From: Elysia chlorotica
Lineage: Eukaryota; Mollusca; Gastropoda; Plakobranchidae
NCBI GenBank assembly: GCA_003991915.1
Contig: RQTK01000111.1
Location: 504,776 to 568,775 of the forward strand
DNA length: 64,000 nucleotides
Direction: 5' to 3'
The notes under the pieces were generated by a model. That model searched no databases. It had not been told where the DNA came from and saw nothing but the letters and a program-made list of their open reading frames with translations. Shown here in pieces: positions 46,401 to 56,917 of the stretch. Every line of letters begins with the position of its first letter. Position 1 is the first letter of the stretch. The translations under genes and the position numbers were made by a program.

Positions 46401-48689
46401 TCTAAAACTATTTTTTAATTTTGTTTTCTATGAAAGATAGTTTGAAATGCATTGATCACCTCACTAAACCTGTTATCTTTATGTTTGCATGAATCCGTTT
46501 GTAACTTGAGCACTTGGATCTATTTACATGTGTGCTCCACTTCCAGTTTTGAAATAAACAATTGATTCCAATAAGGAAAGGATGATTCAGGTACACCTAC
46601 TAGGTACAAAGTTTTTTCTATTGATTCTATATTCCTAAACAAAACTCAGTTGCAAAATGATAGTCATTTGATTGTGAAACTTTGCACCTGATTAAACCTT
46701 GTCAAAATTTAAAGGGACTAAGGCAGTGTGCGTACAAAACTAATTATATAAATAACCAGATTTAAAAAAACATTTATGTACTTAAAAAAAGAAAGAGCAC
46801 ACATTATTGTTGGATATAACTATGTGAATTGTAGCAATTACTTTTTGGAATGACAAGTTACCCAAGTGATATAATTTTTTTTTTATTATTCAATTATTAA
46901 TGTTAAAATTAAACCACTTAGCTTCACTGCTACTTAATTACTACATGTGCAAAGTCAGTTTCCTCAGCACTATCACAAACTATAAAGCCTATAAGTGTAT
47001 GCATGTGATATTTCTTAAGATACTTAGACACAGTTTTGCTCTTATTTTATTTATATTTCTATATGTTAATCACCTATGTGCCTTTGAGATCCAAATGTGA
47101 TTCACTTGCCCCTCCACATTCCTTATTGTTTGAGAAACTTTTGAATGTTCACATACCCATAGAAATTCAACTCGAAAGATGCTGACAATGCCTAATTGCC
47201 CTATTGGTTTTTTTGTCCGTTTATAGAGAGTTAGACACAAAGTTAAATGGGAAACAGTACACATCCATTACATTGAGCATGAAAAGTTATACTGTTCTCT
47301 GACACATGTTGAAAATGCGCAACTGTTATTTTCAAATGTATGGTACTTAAAAAATGTTCGAACTTCTGTTTGTTAACCTTCCTTTTACACTATTTAAAAA
47401 GACATCACTGACAAGAATAAAGTTAATCTGAAACACGATAGCTAATGTTATTTTTTTATTTTATTAGTCCAAGTTTATTTACACATGAATGTACATCTAT
47501 TTTATTTTGTAATTTATATATGTACAAACATCGCAACCTGAACACATGGAACACATAATTTCAAAACTTATGCTGCGAGAGTTGTACATGTGTGAGGAAT
47601 GAATTAAATTTACTTGAAATGGAAGAGTCAATTCAGGTGTACATTTTTTTTCTATATTGACACAAAAAGAAAGTCACTTGATAATCTAAGAGGAGACTGT
47701 ACTCAAAATATTCAATTGAAGCCCCTGACCAAATATAATTATAAAAAGGCAGCAAAGCCAAGTGGATCAATTTTTTAAGACTATTTTTCACTATAAAACG
47801 GCATAGCACATTCAATCACACAACTAGGTCTTTATTATACTCATAAGTATATATTGTATCAAAAAGAATAAAATTTTTATTTAAAAAAAAACTATCTGCT
47901 AGTGCAAGTTTATAGAACATTGGCATAAATACCCCCCCCCCAAAGAAAAAAAAAAAAAAACCAAAGAAAAAAAAAATTATAAAAGTGTATCAGAAAAGAA
48001 TAAAAGAATAGTGTACAGGGGTTTTGGTTGGGCTTCTTCAATCATCTTCCATTGTCATAAAAGAGGACAATGCCTACTTGTGTGGAAAAAAACAAACAAA
48101 TTCATTATAAAAAAGGTTTGCAATGTATCTTTGGAAAACTGTATTTCCTATCTCCCTTTTTTTATGATTGTAGATGCCAGAAATAATAATAGTAGTAAAA
48201 ACGGTAATAAATAATATATTAGGCTTTTTTAATATTTTCGATGTCTGATAGGTCTACAAAAAATAATGAGATAATCCTAGTCGAAATTAGAATAAGTTTG
48301 TATGTTCATTTTGTTACTTAACGTTCAAAGTCAGCACTATATGGGCTATCTTGTGGACAGGTTCCAAGACTGACGCTAATTTTACCTGCTGTCCTATGTA
48401 TCCATTAGGTGTTACTCAAGTCAGTTTATTAGTCTTTAATGGGGAAAAGTTCAGTTGTTTTGGTTCAAACCCCTAGTTCCACCCCTGCCAGATACTGCTG
48501 CTAAAAACAGCCTGCTACCCTTCTTGACATATAATATTAGAAAAATTGGGAAGACTGAGTCGGAATTTTATAGTACGTGACAAACAATACTATACTGATA
48601 TCAATTTGCAAAATTTCTTGCTAGACTGAAAAGTATCATTGCAGTCTACAGTAAAAAAAAGTAAAATTTTAACAGTGATTCGTAGATCT
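40482..48689. other. AT-rich region after the phosphatase stop: probable 3'UTR, then intergenic
   Basis: No coding exon is recognised on either strand. AATAAA-type words occur (for example near 41038 and 43914), but none can be chosen as the true poly(A) site. Diverged SINE-like traces appear at about 45455-45660 and, on the minus strand, 48308-48420. Confidence 0.4.
48308..48420 (-). mobile_element. SINE tail fragment
   Basis: The minus strand has CACAAGATAGCCCATATAGT, GCTGACTTTGAACG and an upstream remnant of the shared core. The head is absent. Confidence 0.5.
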
Positions 48690-49185
48690 AGGAGACAGCA
48701 TTCTCCTGACTGTCAGGTATCTGTGGGAGTTGATTGATCTAGGAGATAGCATTCTCCTGACTGCAAGATGTCTGAAAGTTCATAGATCTAGGACACACCA
48801 TTCTCCTGACTGTCAGGTGTCTGTGGTAGTTCATTGATCTAGGAGTAGCATTCTCCTGACTGCCAGGTGTCTGTGGGAGTTCATTGATCTAGGAGACACC
48901 ATTCTCCTGACTGTCAGGTGTCTGTGGGAGTTCATTGATCTAGGAGACAGCATTCTCCTGACTGTCAGGTGTCTGTGGTAGTCCATTGGTCTAGGAGACA
49001 GCATTCTCCTGACTGTCAGGTGTCTGTGGTAATTCATTGATCTAGGAGACAGCATTCTCCTGACTGTCAGGTGTCTGTGGGAGTTCATTGGTCTAGGAGA
49101 GAGCATTCTCCTGACGGTCAGTTGTCTGTGGGAGTCCATTGGTCTAGGAGAGAGCATTCTCCTGACTCTCAAGTGTCTGTGGGAT
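48685..49185. repeat. Minisatellite, about ten units of 50-51 bp, overlapping the CENP-P stop
   Basis: Ten copies of GCATTCTCCTGAC recur at about 50-bp spacing between 48699 and 49165. Each unit reads TCTAGGAGACAGCATTCTCC, a short TGACTGTCAGG segment, then TGTCTGTGGGAGTTCATTGA. Each contains two small inverted repeats (AGGAGA/TCTCCT and CCTGAC/GTCAGG). On the minus strand a 17-residue periodic frame stays open across several units. The unit nearest 49150 contains the CENP-P stop codon and last codons. Confidence 0.95.
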
Positions 49186-49354
49186 TTTGCCATCAGTCAA
49201 TGTAAGCTGAATAAATGCTTGCAAAGCTTTCTCAATGCCAAGATTTTGTATCATTGTCTCGAAGATCTCTGGCGTTGATCCCAGAACATTTTCTGTGTCC
49301 ATGGCAGTCCCTGAGGATGAAGAGTATTGAAACACTCGTAACATTTGTTGAAGC
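49144..49354 (-). CDS. CENPP: CENP-P exon 7, C-terminus
   Basis: The acceptor GTAGGCAG at 49355 fits phase 2 from exon 6; an alternative AACAG at 49374 would need phase 1. Encodes GIEKALQAFIQLTL and ends at TAG (49144-49146) inside the minisatellite. Confidence 0.7.
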
Positions 49355-52300
49355 CTGCCTACATGAAGGTACTCTGTTAGCAAAAGATAGTTTTTTTTCT
49401 TCAGGAAAGAGCCGCATTTTGAACTTCTTTTTTGGTCAGTGTTAATCAAAAGACAACAACACGTTGGGGTTGATCAATATCAGTGACGTGATGACTAACC
49501 CAATCTTGATAGCACTACAATAAGTAAAAACAAAAGAAAAATATCGCTTATCGATACAATAATTAAATAGTTTTTATATTTTCTTTCATGCAAAACATTC
49601 GAAGGGACTTTCTTTTTTCTTCTCTAGTTTCGGTTGTGTGATTGGGAGAAAATCATAGCCACAGTTACGTTAAATGCTCACAGTTGCCTGGAAGGTCGGA
49701 TAAAAAAACAAAAACACTTTTCGGTGTATTTGAATAGGAAAAGTATATGAAAGTACACCAAAGCGTATGGGTTGGCTAGCAGCTGAGAGCATGTCAAAAA
49801 CTTTGATCTAAAGAGAATAGGCTTCAATTATATGGAACGCCAGAAACTTCAACCTATCACAAAATATGTTGTCAAGAAGAACTCTGCTAAAATGTAATAT
49901 ATGTACACATATATGTCGAGTTGAATTGGATAAACGCTTAACGTCATCATTCTATCAGCTATATTGTGGACGGGAAAATGTAATATGTGCCTTGGGTCTC
50001 TTGATAAGCGGTGAACAGAGGCAGCTGCACCGCAAATATATTATTGAGAAAAAAAACAGGCCATCGCACTGCTGAATATCTTCAAAGTTTAAAAAATCAG
50101 TACATTCCTGTGGAAATGGGGAAATCAAGAATGACGAAGAAAACTATTGTCTACTGATCAAATCGGTACAAGTAGGCATATGTTTCATGGATTCACATAA
50201 AAAAAAACAACAACATTTTGACGGCCATGACAAGGGATCGTTGTAAGTCATCAGATTTCAAAATCAAATTCCAGAAGTGGTAAAACTTTGCACGAATATT
50301 TTAAAATCTTAATTTTTTTTTTTTCATTATTAAAAAGGCAACTCAGGAAAGTAAACTGATTGACATCATTCGCTTGGACCTTACAAGAATCAACAATCAA
50401 GGTGTAAATTTAAATCTAAACACAGATAAAATAAAACAATACAGCCATTTATATTCAAGTTATTTCATTTTTTCAATGTTGAAAATATCTCTTTAGAAAT
50501 ATATATACACACACAGACATTGCTGTTAGTTTCTTGAATCACCATCATTAGTATCATTATTAATTAAAATTGCAACAATGATTCACATCTTCCACCTTCC
50601 AGCCTACCAATTCATCTCTGAAAAGGGAGCTTTTTTTATATTTCCTTTAAGGGTTTTCCTATAGTATATGGGCAAATTAAATGTCGGATTTGTACCCTAC
50701 TGGTTACTTCAGTCAATGACAATGGGATTAGTTCCAATTGCTTTGGGCAAGCTAGAAAGTTTACATTCTTTATTCAACCTTCTTAAAATAGTTTTAGTTT
50801 ATGCAAAGCCTGGATATTGCTGTTTCTGACACTAGAGATAAAAATTAAAAAAATTAAAAAAAAAAAAAAAGATCAAAACAAAAACACACACATACTCCCA
50901 AAAAAGGAAGGAAAAAAAATGCTTTTTTAAAGTTATGCTTAAGCATTCAAGTTTCTAAGTCAATATTGATAGCTGAACTAAATAAGCTTGACCATTGATT
51001 AGGTTTATAGTGACTAACCGCGCTAAAAATCTGTATTTGCTTTCTCAAAAGTTGGTAACAGGTTAACAAATGCGTTCTTTTTGTTTCACTTCACTGCTGT
51101 AGATTCATAAATTCTAGACTAGATTTCTAAGTTAGTCAACTCTTACTTAGTGGGCTCTAGTATGCTAGATATAGACTAGTAGTAGTAATAAGTAAGTGAT
51201 GTGTCTGTAAGTGCGGAGGTGCGCAAAAAATCCCTCTTTCTTAGTCAAATTCCTGCTTTTTGGTTTTCAAAATCCCTCCAAGTTGCCTCTGGAGGTAGGC
51301 ACCTCTGATTATAGATATTTTTGTCAAGAGAAACAATAACCTCCCATTTCCTAAATGGCACTGTATTTAATATTGGACATGGAATATTGGCCTATGAGGA
51401 ACAAACATTAATAGTTCAGACAATCCTGCCCACGGCGACCTAAGATCATAGTCAAAAGTGGTCATCTTGGGCAAAAACGTCAACTAAGTGGTACTTGCAA
51501 TATTTCCCCACTGTCAGTGTCATGTAGATCAGTGTCCGGGTTACTAAAAACTTTCCCCTCTGAGTTCCTAACAGCACTGGTGTAAACAGGGTCAACAGGA
51601 GTGTTTAAAGTCATTATGTGCCTATTTCAAGGGAAACAAATTGAAAGGACTATGTTGTTAAAAAAAATATTGTAAAATCACAATCACTTAACTTTTCATA
51701 CTCCATAATCTTCCACAGGACCATCGGTCTCACCTGTAGATCTGGATTTAAATCTACTGCACATAATTATGTCTGTTTGCCTCTCCCTCTACTACTGACA
51801 TCATTCTACTTTTCAGTTCTTATTATTTACCTCTATCAAAGTCCTACTGCAACTGGAATTTTCTTTTATTCTTCTATTCTGAGGAGTTCTCTGTCTCTCT
51901 TCTCTTTTTTAAAAATCTCCCTCCCATTCCTCTCTTCCCTGTTTCTATTCATTCAGCCTTTCTTTCATTCTTTAATCGATTTGTGTTCTTCTCGACTGTT
52001 CCCTTTTGTATGTATTATGTAATTCCTCTGTAGATCCTGTTCTAGCTGTTTTTCGCTCCATCAAAAGTTTATACCTTCAGTCCCTTCATTATCCCCCAAA
52101 GGGTAGGGACATATAGGCAAAAAACCAAACTTATCTTTAGAGATTGATCTAAATAGTCTTTCCTTAGATTAGATGATAAAGAAAAAATGTTTTCACTTAT
52201 CACTGCTTTGGATTACCTATCTGCATTGGGGTTTGTGATATTTAAGCAGTAGAGTCCATCCTCTGAAGTGAAGACACTCAGTCTGTCAGTATGTGATTGC

Positions 52301-55300
52301 GTCAGCCTCACCATCACATCATCTCGCTCTTTCTTCCACTTCAAGTAGGTCTTCAACAAGGAAAACGCAGAGTGGAGAGCAATTTTTTCAGCTGCTCTAA
52401 ATTTCAAGGAAGCCATGAAATAATAAAAATAAAAAAAATATTAATATAGGTGGTTAAAAAGATCAAAATATAAATATTGGAGGGTAAAACTAACATTGTT
52501 TAAGCACAAGTGCAGAAGGATGAAAAGAAACTGTAAATACTGAAGAATGCTTTTACATTTGGTACTATGCAGACATACCATGCAAATAGATCCTCTTATC
52601 AAACTTCATCAATCTTTTCAAGACTATTTTAAGATACTTGGCATGAGAGGCAAACTAACTCATTCGGTAGAGTCTGCAACCTGTTATCAGGGGTTCTTGA
52701 GTTCAAACTCTAGCCAGGCCGTTTTCTCTAGGGGTTGGGCTGGTGTTAGAGTAATCATGAGTTCAAATCACCTAAGTACATCCTCTCCTATGGCCTTGTG
52801 TATGTCTTCCTGGAACTGTATCTGGAACCAGGTGACATTCCCATCAACAGGTGATGCAGCTTCAGTCGACTTCAGAGCAGACACAGGGAAGGAAAAAAAA
52901 AAAAAGAAAAAAAATCTGGCAATGTACAAAATATAAAAAAAAAAAAAATTTGGAGGAAAATTTGGGAGGAGAGATGGTGATCGAGAGAGAGGAGGAAGGA
53001 AGAGGAGAGAGGAAGACAGAGAAATAGAGAGACAAAGAAAGTGACAGAGAAAGAGGGATCTCAGGAAATAAATGAAATGTAAAATGTAAAAAAATGTTCA
53101 CATAAAAAAAAACACAACACATGACAACTCACATATCGTGTATCCACTGTACAGGAAAGACGAACCCGTCTGTTGTAAACTGTGCAATCCATATTGAACT
53201 CTTTAACACAGTGTTCATCATCTAAATTAAAACAACATCAACATCAAATGAATCATTATAAATGAGCATTAATGTTATATAGAAATAACTATCCTAAAAT
53301 TTGTTGGAATTGTGAGAGTTTATTGCTGCCCTACCATAAATTTTAAAATAATTAGCCCGTGGAAATCAGGCATGAAAGGAACAGGTGGAAACATGAACTT
53401 CCTTAACTGGTTTTGCATGTACATGTAAAGCTTTTTAACTTTTGATACTCAGTGTCTAACAGTAGATAAAGATTGACAACTTATTCTTTTTAATAGGAGA
53501 GAAGCTCTCTCCTAGTTATACGTCTTTTAACTTCCCAATGAGGATCCTATACTGAGACAGATCCAAAAACTAACATCTGACAATTTTACATGCTGCCACA
53601 CACCAGACATGCGGGGATACCACATTTTCATGTCTCAGCCAGTCATGTAATATTGACAGCGAATCAACCAGTAGGAGACAAAATTTGACAAATCAATTGT
53701 TTCAGATCGTGGGCTACAACCGCAGACTTCCTGATTGGGAATCTGATGTCTAACTTTTGTGCTAGCACTTCCCAATTAAACAACAGAATGTGCTGCTTGG
53801 TTTTTTAGCAAAAGAAAAAGCTTAAAAAGCAGATTAAATTTTATTTGAAAACACATTTAAATGTTGAGTTTGTGACAGTATCATGTGATCAGCCTAGACC
53901 AAAGCTCTCTGTGTGACAACACATACAAGGTCTTATTCTTGAAATCCTTCTGCAAAATAGCATATTTGCTGACTACCAATATTAAGAAATCAACCAACAA
54001 TCCAAATGTTTTGATGCAAAAGGACTTCAAAATATGGCAGACATACCAAGCACATCAACTCTTCTGTCAAAGGAATCTACAGTGACTCCAGTTAACCTTA
54101 TCGTCTCTTTGATCTGGAAGAGAGAAAGATTGTATCATAAAAAAATGTATGGTTTAATATGTGATTTTTAAAAGTAAAGTTTAAAATTTTCAAGCAACAA
54201 TTTATTCCAAAAAAAAATTGAAAAAAGATGTAACCTGTCAAACTAGAACTGTAAAAAATCACAAATCTTTCACAATGCTAAATTCAAAGTTTCAACCTCC
54301 GTTTCCCTCTGGTCTGATCAATTCCAATTGACATAATTTGCTTGGACAAAGATAAAGAAATTAAAATTTAAATAATATTTTGCTAGACTTTCTTCATTGG
54401 TAACTTAGTCTGAACAATAAATTGATCATGTTTGGGTATTTGCATTAAAAATAACAACTTAATAGAATATAATAACACATACCTAAAATTGAACTAAAAA
54501 CAGCATCTCACCAAGACTTATGTATCTTTAAGATTTGCAAGTCTGTGACTATTCCTTTGGCCATACTTTTAGTTAAGTTTCAATCTTAACATTTTGTCCA
54601 CCTTCTTGATAATATTCCCCACCACTTTTGACCAACATTTTTCATTTAGTTCTTTCTTGAAATGTTACTGTTTTTCTTTTTCTGTCCTTGCTTGAAGTGC
54701 ACACTGCACATTTCCAATTTGTGCTCACACCCAACTCCCTCTTCAAAAAGTATGCATACTTTTGTTTACTTTCTAATTTATTCTTGTTGTTATCTACGAC
54801 TCTGATGGTCCACAAACTTTCAATGAGTTAATATTTTCAGAAAAAAATAATAAATCTAAAACAAAAATGTATCTGAAAGTAGAACCTGTAAAAGATTTGA
54901 AAAAAAAAGTTTTAATTGCTTCATAAGTCTATTTTCAATACCCTGTCTGTGCACAACTCAATCTCTTGTTGAAGCTTTTCTTTCACTTCTTCGACAGCAT
55001 CAGGACGGTCTTGTCTAAAAGAGAAGAATAAGTTTTAAAATCAACTGTAAACATGTCCTTTTGGACAAAAACAATTATAATTGATATTTCTTTCATCTCA
55101 AACGAGACCAAAATATATACAGTAGGACCTGTTTAATCAGGAATTTTCGGGGCAAAGCATCTTTTCGAGTCTATCTGGGTTTTCCCAACTTTCCAGCTTT
55201 CATTATTTAAGAACTCTACCCTATTCATAGAGAGAAAGAGGGATAGATAGACAAATCGGGAAAGAGATTGAGAAAGAGAGAAAGATCAGGATAGAGATCC

Positions 55301-56913
55301 AGAGAGAAAGAGTTTGACCAGGAAAGAGATTGAGAGAGAGAGAGAGAGATAGGTCAGGTCGGGAAAGATAGTGAGATAGACCTTAAAAAGAGATTGAGGG
55401 AGACAAAAGATCGGAAAAGGGACTGAGAGGAGGAGAGAGAGAAGAGATATAATGAATGATTATCAGTAAAATGATGAAGACCCCCTTTTTTTTAGAACTA
55501 GATCTAAGATCAAAAGATAGAGAGACAGATCAGAAAAGAGGTTGGCAAAGAGATAAGGGGAGGGGGTAAAGGGAAGAACGATGAAAATGAAACTGCCTGA
55601 GTTATTGAAAAAGGAATTATAAGAGGGAAAGAAGTCAGGAAAAAGAGAGAGACATTGAGAGACTGTATAATTATGCCAACTGAATATGGTCCTTAAAATC
55701 AATGCCTCTAGGGTGAATTTTCACTTGGCTGATTTTTTTTTCCCCACGACTTTCTCCCATCAATTTTTATCCTTCTTTGTCTTTTGAAAGGGGCACAAAA
55801 CCTGATTTTTTCTAGACAAGACAAAGTATGAATGTTTTCAGTTTTATGGCCTAAAGATTGACTTAAAATGAGGTATGCAATGAATCTTTGTTATGAGATA
55901 AAATGCCATAAAGTGAGGTTTCATACAGGGCTACAGGTGCACTCTCCCCAGACCTTTTTTCACTCTACAGAGAAAAACTTATGCCTAACTTAGAGGATTA
56001 TACCAGAATCAAAGTAAGAGGAGACAATATTAACCACATTGGGATATTCTGCTGATTTTTTTTTCTAGGAACTTCTCCCATCAATTTTTATCCTTGTCTT
56101 TTAAAAAGGGCACATAACCTGATTTTTTTTAGACAAGCGAAACTCCGAAAGTATGAATGTTTTCAGTTTTATGACCAAAAGATTGACTTAAAATATAATA
56201 TGCAATGAAATCTTTGTTTTAAGATAAAATGCCATAAAGTGAGGTTTCAAACAGGGCTACAGGTGTACTCTCCCCAGACCTTTTTTCCCTCGAAAAACTT
56301 ATGTATAACTTAGAGGATTATACCAGAATCAAAGTAAGAGGAGACAACAAACTACATTGAGATATTCTGATGACACTGCACTAAAATCAGAAAATAGTGA
56401 AGACTTGCAACGACTGTTGGACTTTGTTTAAGAAAAGAACAGGAAGAAAGGACCGGAATGAAGCAGTTAAAAGACAGAAGTAATGGTCATCAGTTGGAAG
56501 AAGATATGAAAGCAGGGCTTGGATAATCTCAAGAGAAACACAGAGGACACTGAAGGCAGCTTAACTGTACATTGGTTTCTCAACAGAATGCTGATAAATA
56601 TGCCACCCAAAACACTAAATAGAAAAAATGTCTTAAAAACAAAATTTAGATTTTATGAAGAATGCTGTTAAAATTATGCACTTCCCAAGCTTTTCAAACA
56701 AGAAACACACCTAAATAGAGGTTCATACTCCTGTCCCAGGTAGGCCCCCGGTCCAAATTGTCTCAGCTTCCACTTGAGCCGTTCTATATCAGCCTTTAGT
56801 TTTGAGATGGTTTCAGTATTCACTTTCTGAAATTCTTCAAGCTCTTCTTTGCTCAGTAAATCAAGCTGTGGATCAGATGCTTCAGTAGGTTCTTCAAATG
56901 GTACCTCATCCAT
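49144..56913 (-). CDS. CENPP: CENP-P, inner kinetochore protein, seven exons
   Basis: CENP-P is part of the CENP-O/P/Q/U group of the constitutive centromere-associated network. Exons on the minus strand: 56711-56913, 54942-55014, 54047-54113, 53133-53221, 52772-52869, 52217-52396, 49144-49354. Phases agree at every join and give about 306 residues (human about 288). The N-terminus is a coiled coil (LSKEELEEFQKV...ADIERLKWKLRQF). The phrase RLTGVTVDSF corresponds to the LTGI segment, AAEKIALHSAFSLL matches the first helix of the central RWD region, and MIQNLGIEKALQAFIQ matches the family C-terminal helix. A strand segment usually found before that helix is not seen, so one more short exon may lie in 49355-52216. 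The C-terminus and stop fall in a minisatellite. The assignment rests on remembered family patterns, not an alignment. Confidence 0.78.
49355..52216 (-). other. CENP-P intron 6, possible missed exon
   Basis: AT-rich. It contains a short trace of the SINE tail near 49957. No exon with the expected Trp-Ile strand could be supported. Confidence 0.45.
52217..52396 (-). CDS. CENPP: CENP-P exon 6
   Basis: Acceptor AATTTAG, phase 2 in and out, donor ATAG|GTAATC. Encodes AAEKIALHSAFSLLKTYLKW and LSVFTSEDGLYCLNI. Confidence 0.8.
52640..52756 (+). mobile_element. tRNA-derived SINE head abutting CENP-P exon 5
   Basis: A-box-like AACTCATTCGGTAGAGTC and B-box-like TGAGTTCAAACTC are followed by GGGGTTGGGCTGGTGTTAGA. 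The copy ends about 15 bp from the exon 5 donor. Confidence 0.6.
52772..52869 (-). CDS. CENPP: CENP-P exon 5
   Basis: Excellent pyrimidine tract before acceptor TCTGAAG, phase 0 in, phase 2 out at TTAG|GTGATT. Encodes STEAASPVDGNVTWFQIQ and EDIHKAIGEDVLR. Confidence 0.75.
53133..53221 (-). CDS. CENPP: CENP-P exon 4
   Basis: Acceptor AATTTAG, phase 1 in, phase 0 out at TAT|GTGAGT. Encodes DDEHCVKEFNMDCTVYNRRV. A second frame is also open, but phase from exon 3 selects this one. Confidence 0.75.
53530..53785 (-). mobile_element. SINE copy, near full length
   Basis: The reverse complement has a tRNA-like head (GGAAGTCTGCGGTTGTAGCC) and the shared body CTACTGGTTGATTCGCTGTC, TGACTGGCTGAGACATG, GGCAGCATGTAAAATTGTCAG. 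It lies in CENP-P intron 3. Confidence 0.7.
54047..54113 (-). CDS. CENPP: CENP-P exon 3
   Basis: Acceptor CTCTTCCAG, phase 0 in, phase 1 out at TTG|GTATGT. Encodes IKETIRLTGVTVDSFDRRV. Confidence 0.78.
54942..55014 (-). CDS. CENPP: CENP-P exon 2
   Basis: Acceptor CTTTTAG, phase 2 in, phase 0 out at AGG|GTATTG. Encodes QDRPDAVEEVKEKLQQEIEL, part of the coiled coil. Confidence 0.78.
55015..56710 (-). other. CENP-P intron 1 with GA-rich patch and 323-bp tandem duplication
   Basis: A degenerate GA-rich stretch lies at about 55225-55450, followed by the tandem duplication at 55728-56369. No additional exon is seen. Confidence 0.55.
55728..56369. repeat. Tandem duplication, period about 323 bp
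   Basis: Two adjacent copies start GCTGATTTTTTTT at 55728 and 56051. They share CTCCCATCAATTTTTATCC, AAAATGCCATAAAGTGAGG and GAGGATTATACCAGAATC, with substitutions and small indels. Confidence 0.92.
56711..56913 (-). CDS. CENPP: CENP-P exon 1, start
   Basis: ATG at 56913. An acceptor-like AATTGCAG ends at 56918, 4 bases before the ATG, so a 5'UTR intron is possible. Encodes MDEVPFEEPTEAS and a coiled coil, ending YEPLF; phase 2 out at TTAG|GTGTGT. Confidence 0.78.
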
Positions 56914-56917
56914 ATCC

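Noticed and set aside
48685-49185. CRISPR array
   Set aside because: Units are contiguous and diverged without unique spacers, in a eukaryotic gene end; a minisatellite.
48831-49193. 120-residue Arg/His-rich periodic protein
   Set aside because: It is the minisatellite read in a frame without stops; no start context or transcript supports a gene.
51480-51610. Missing CENP-P exon on the minus strand (frame with EGKVFSNP-like residues)
   Set aside because: A short open frame vaguely resembles the expected strand, but splice sites and phase do not fit.
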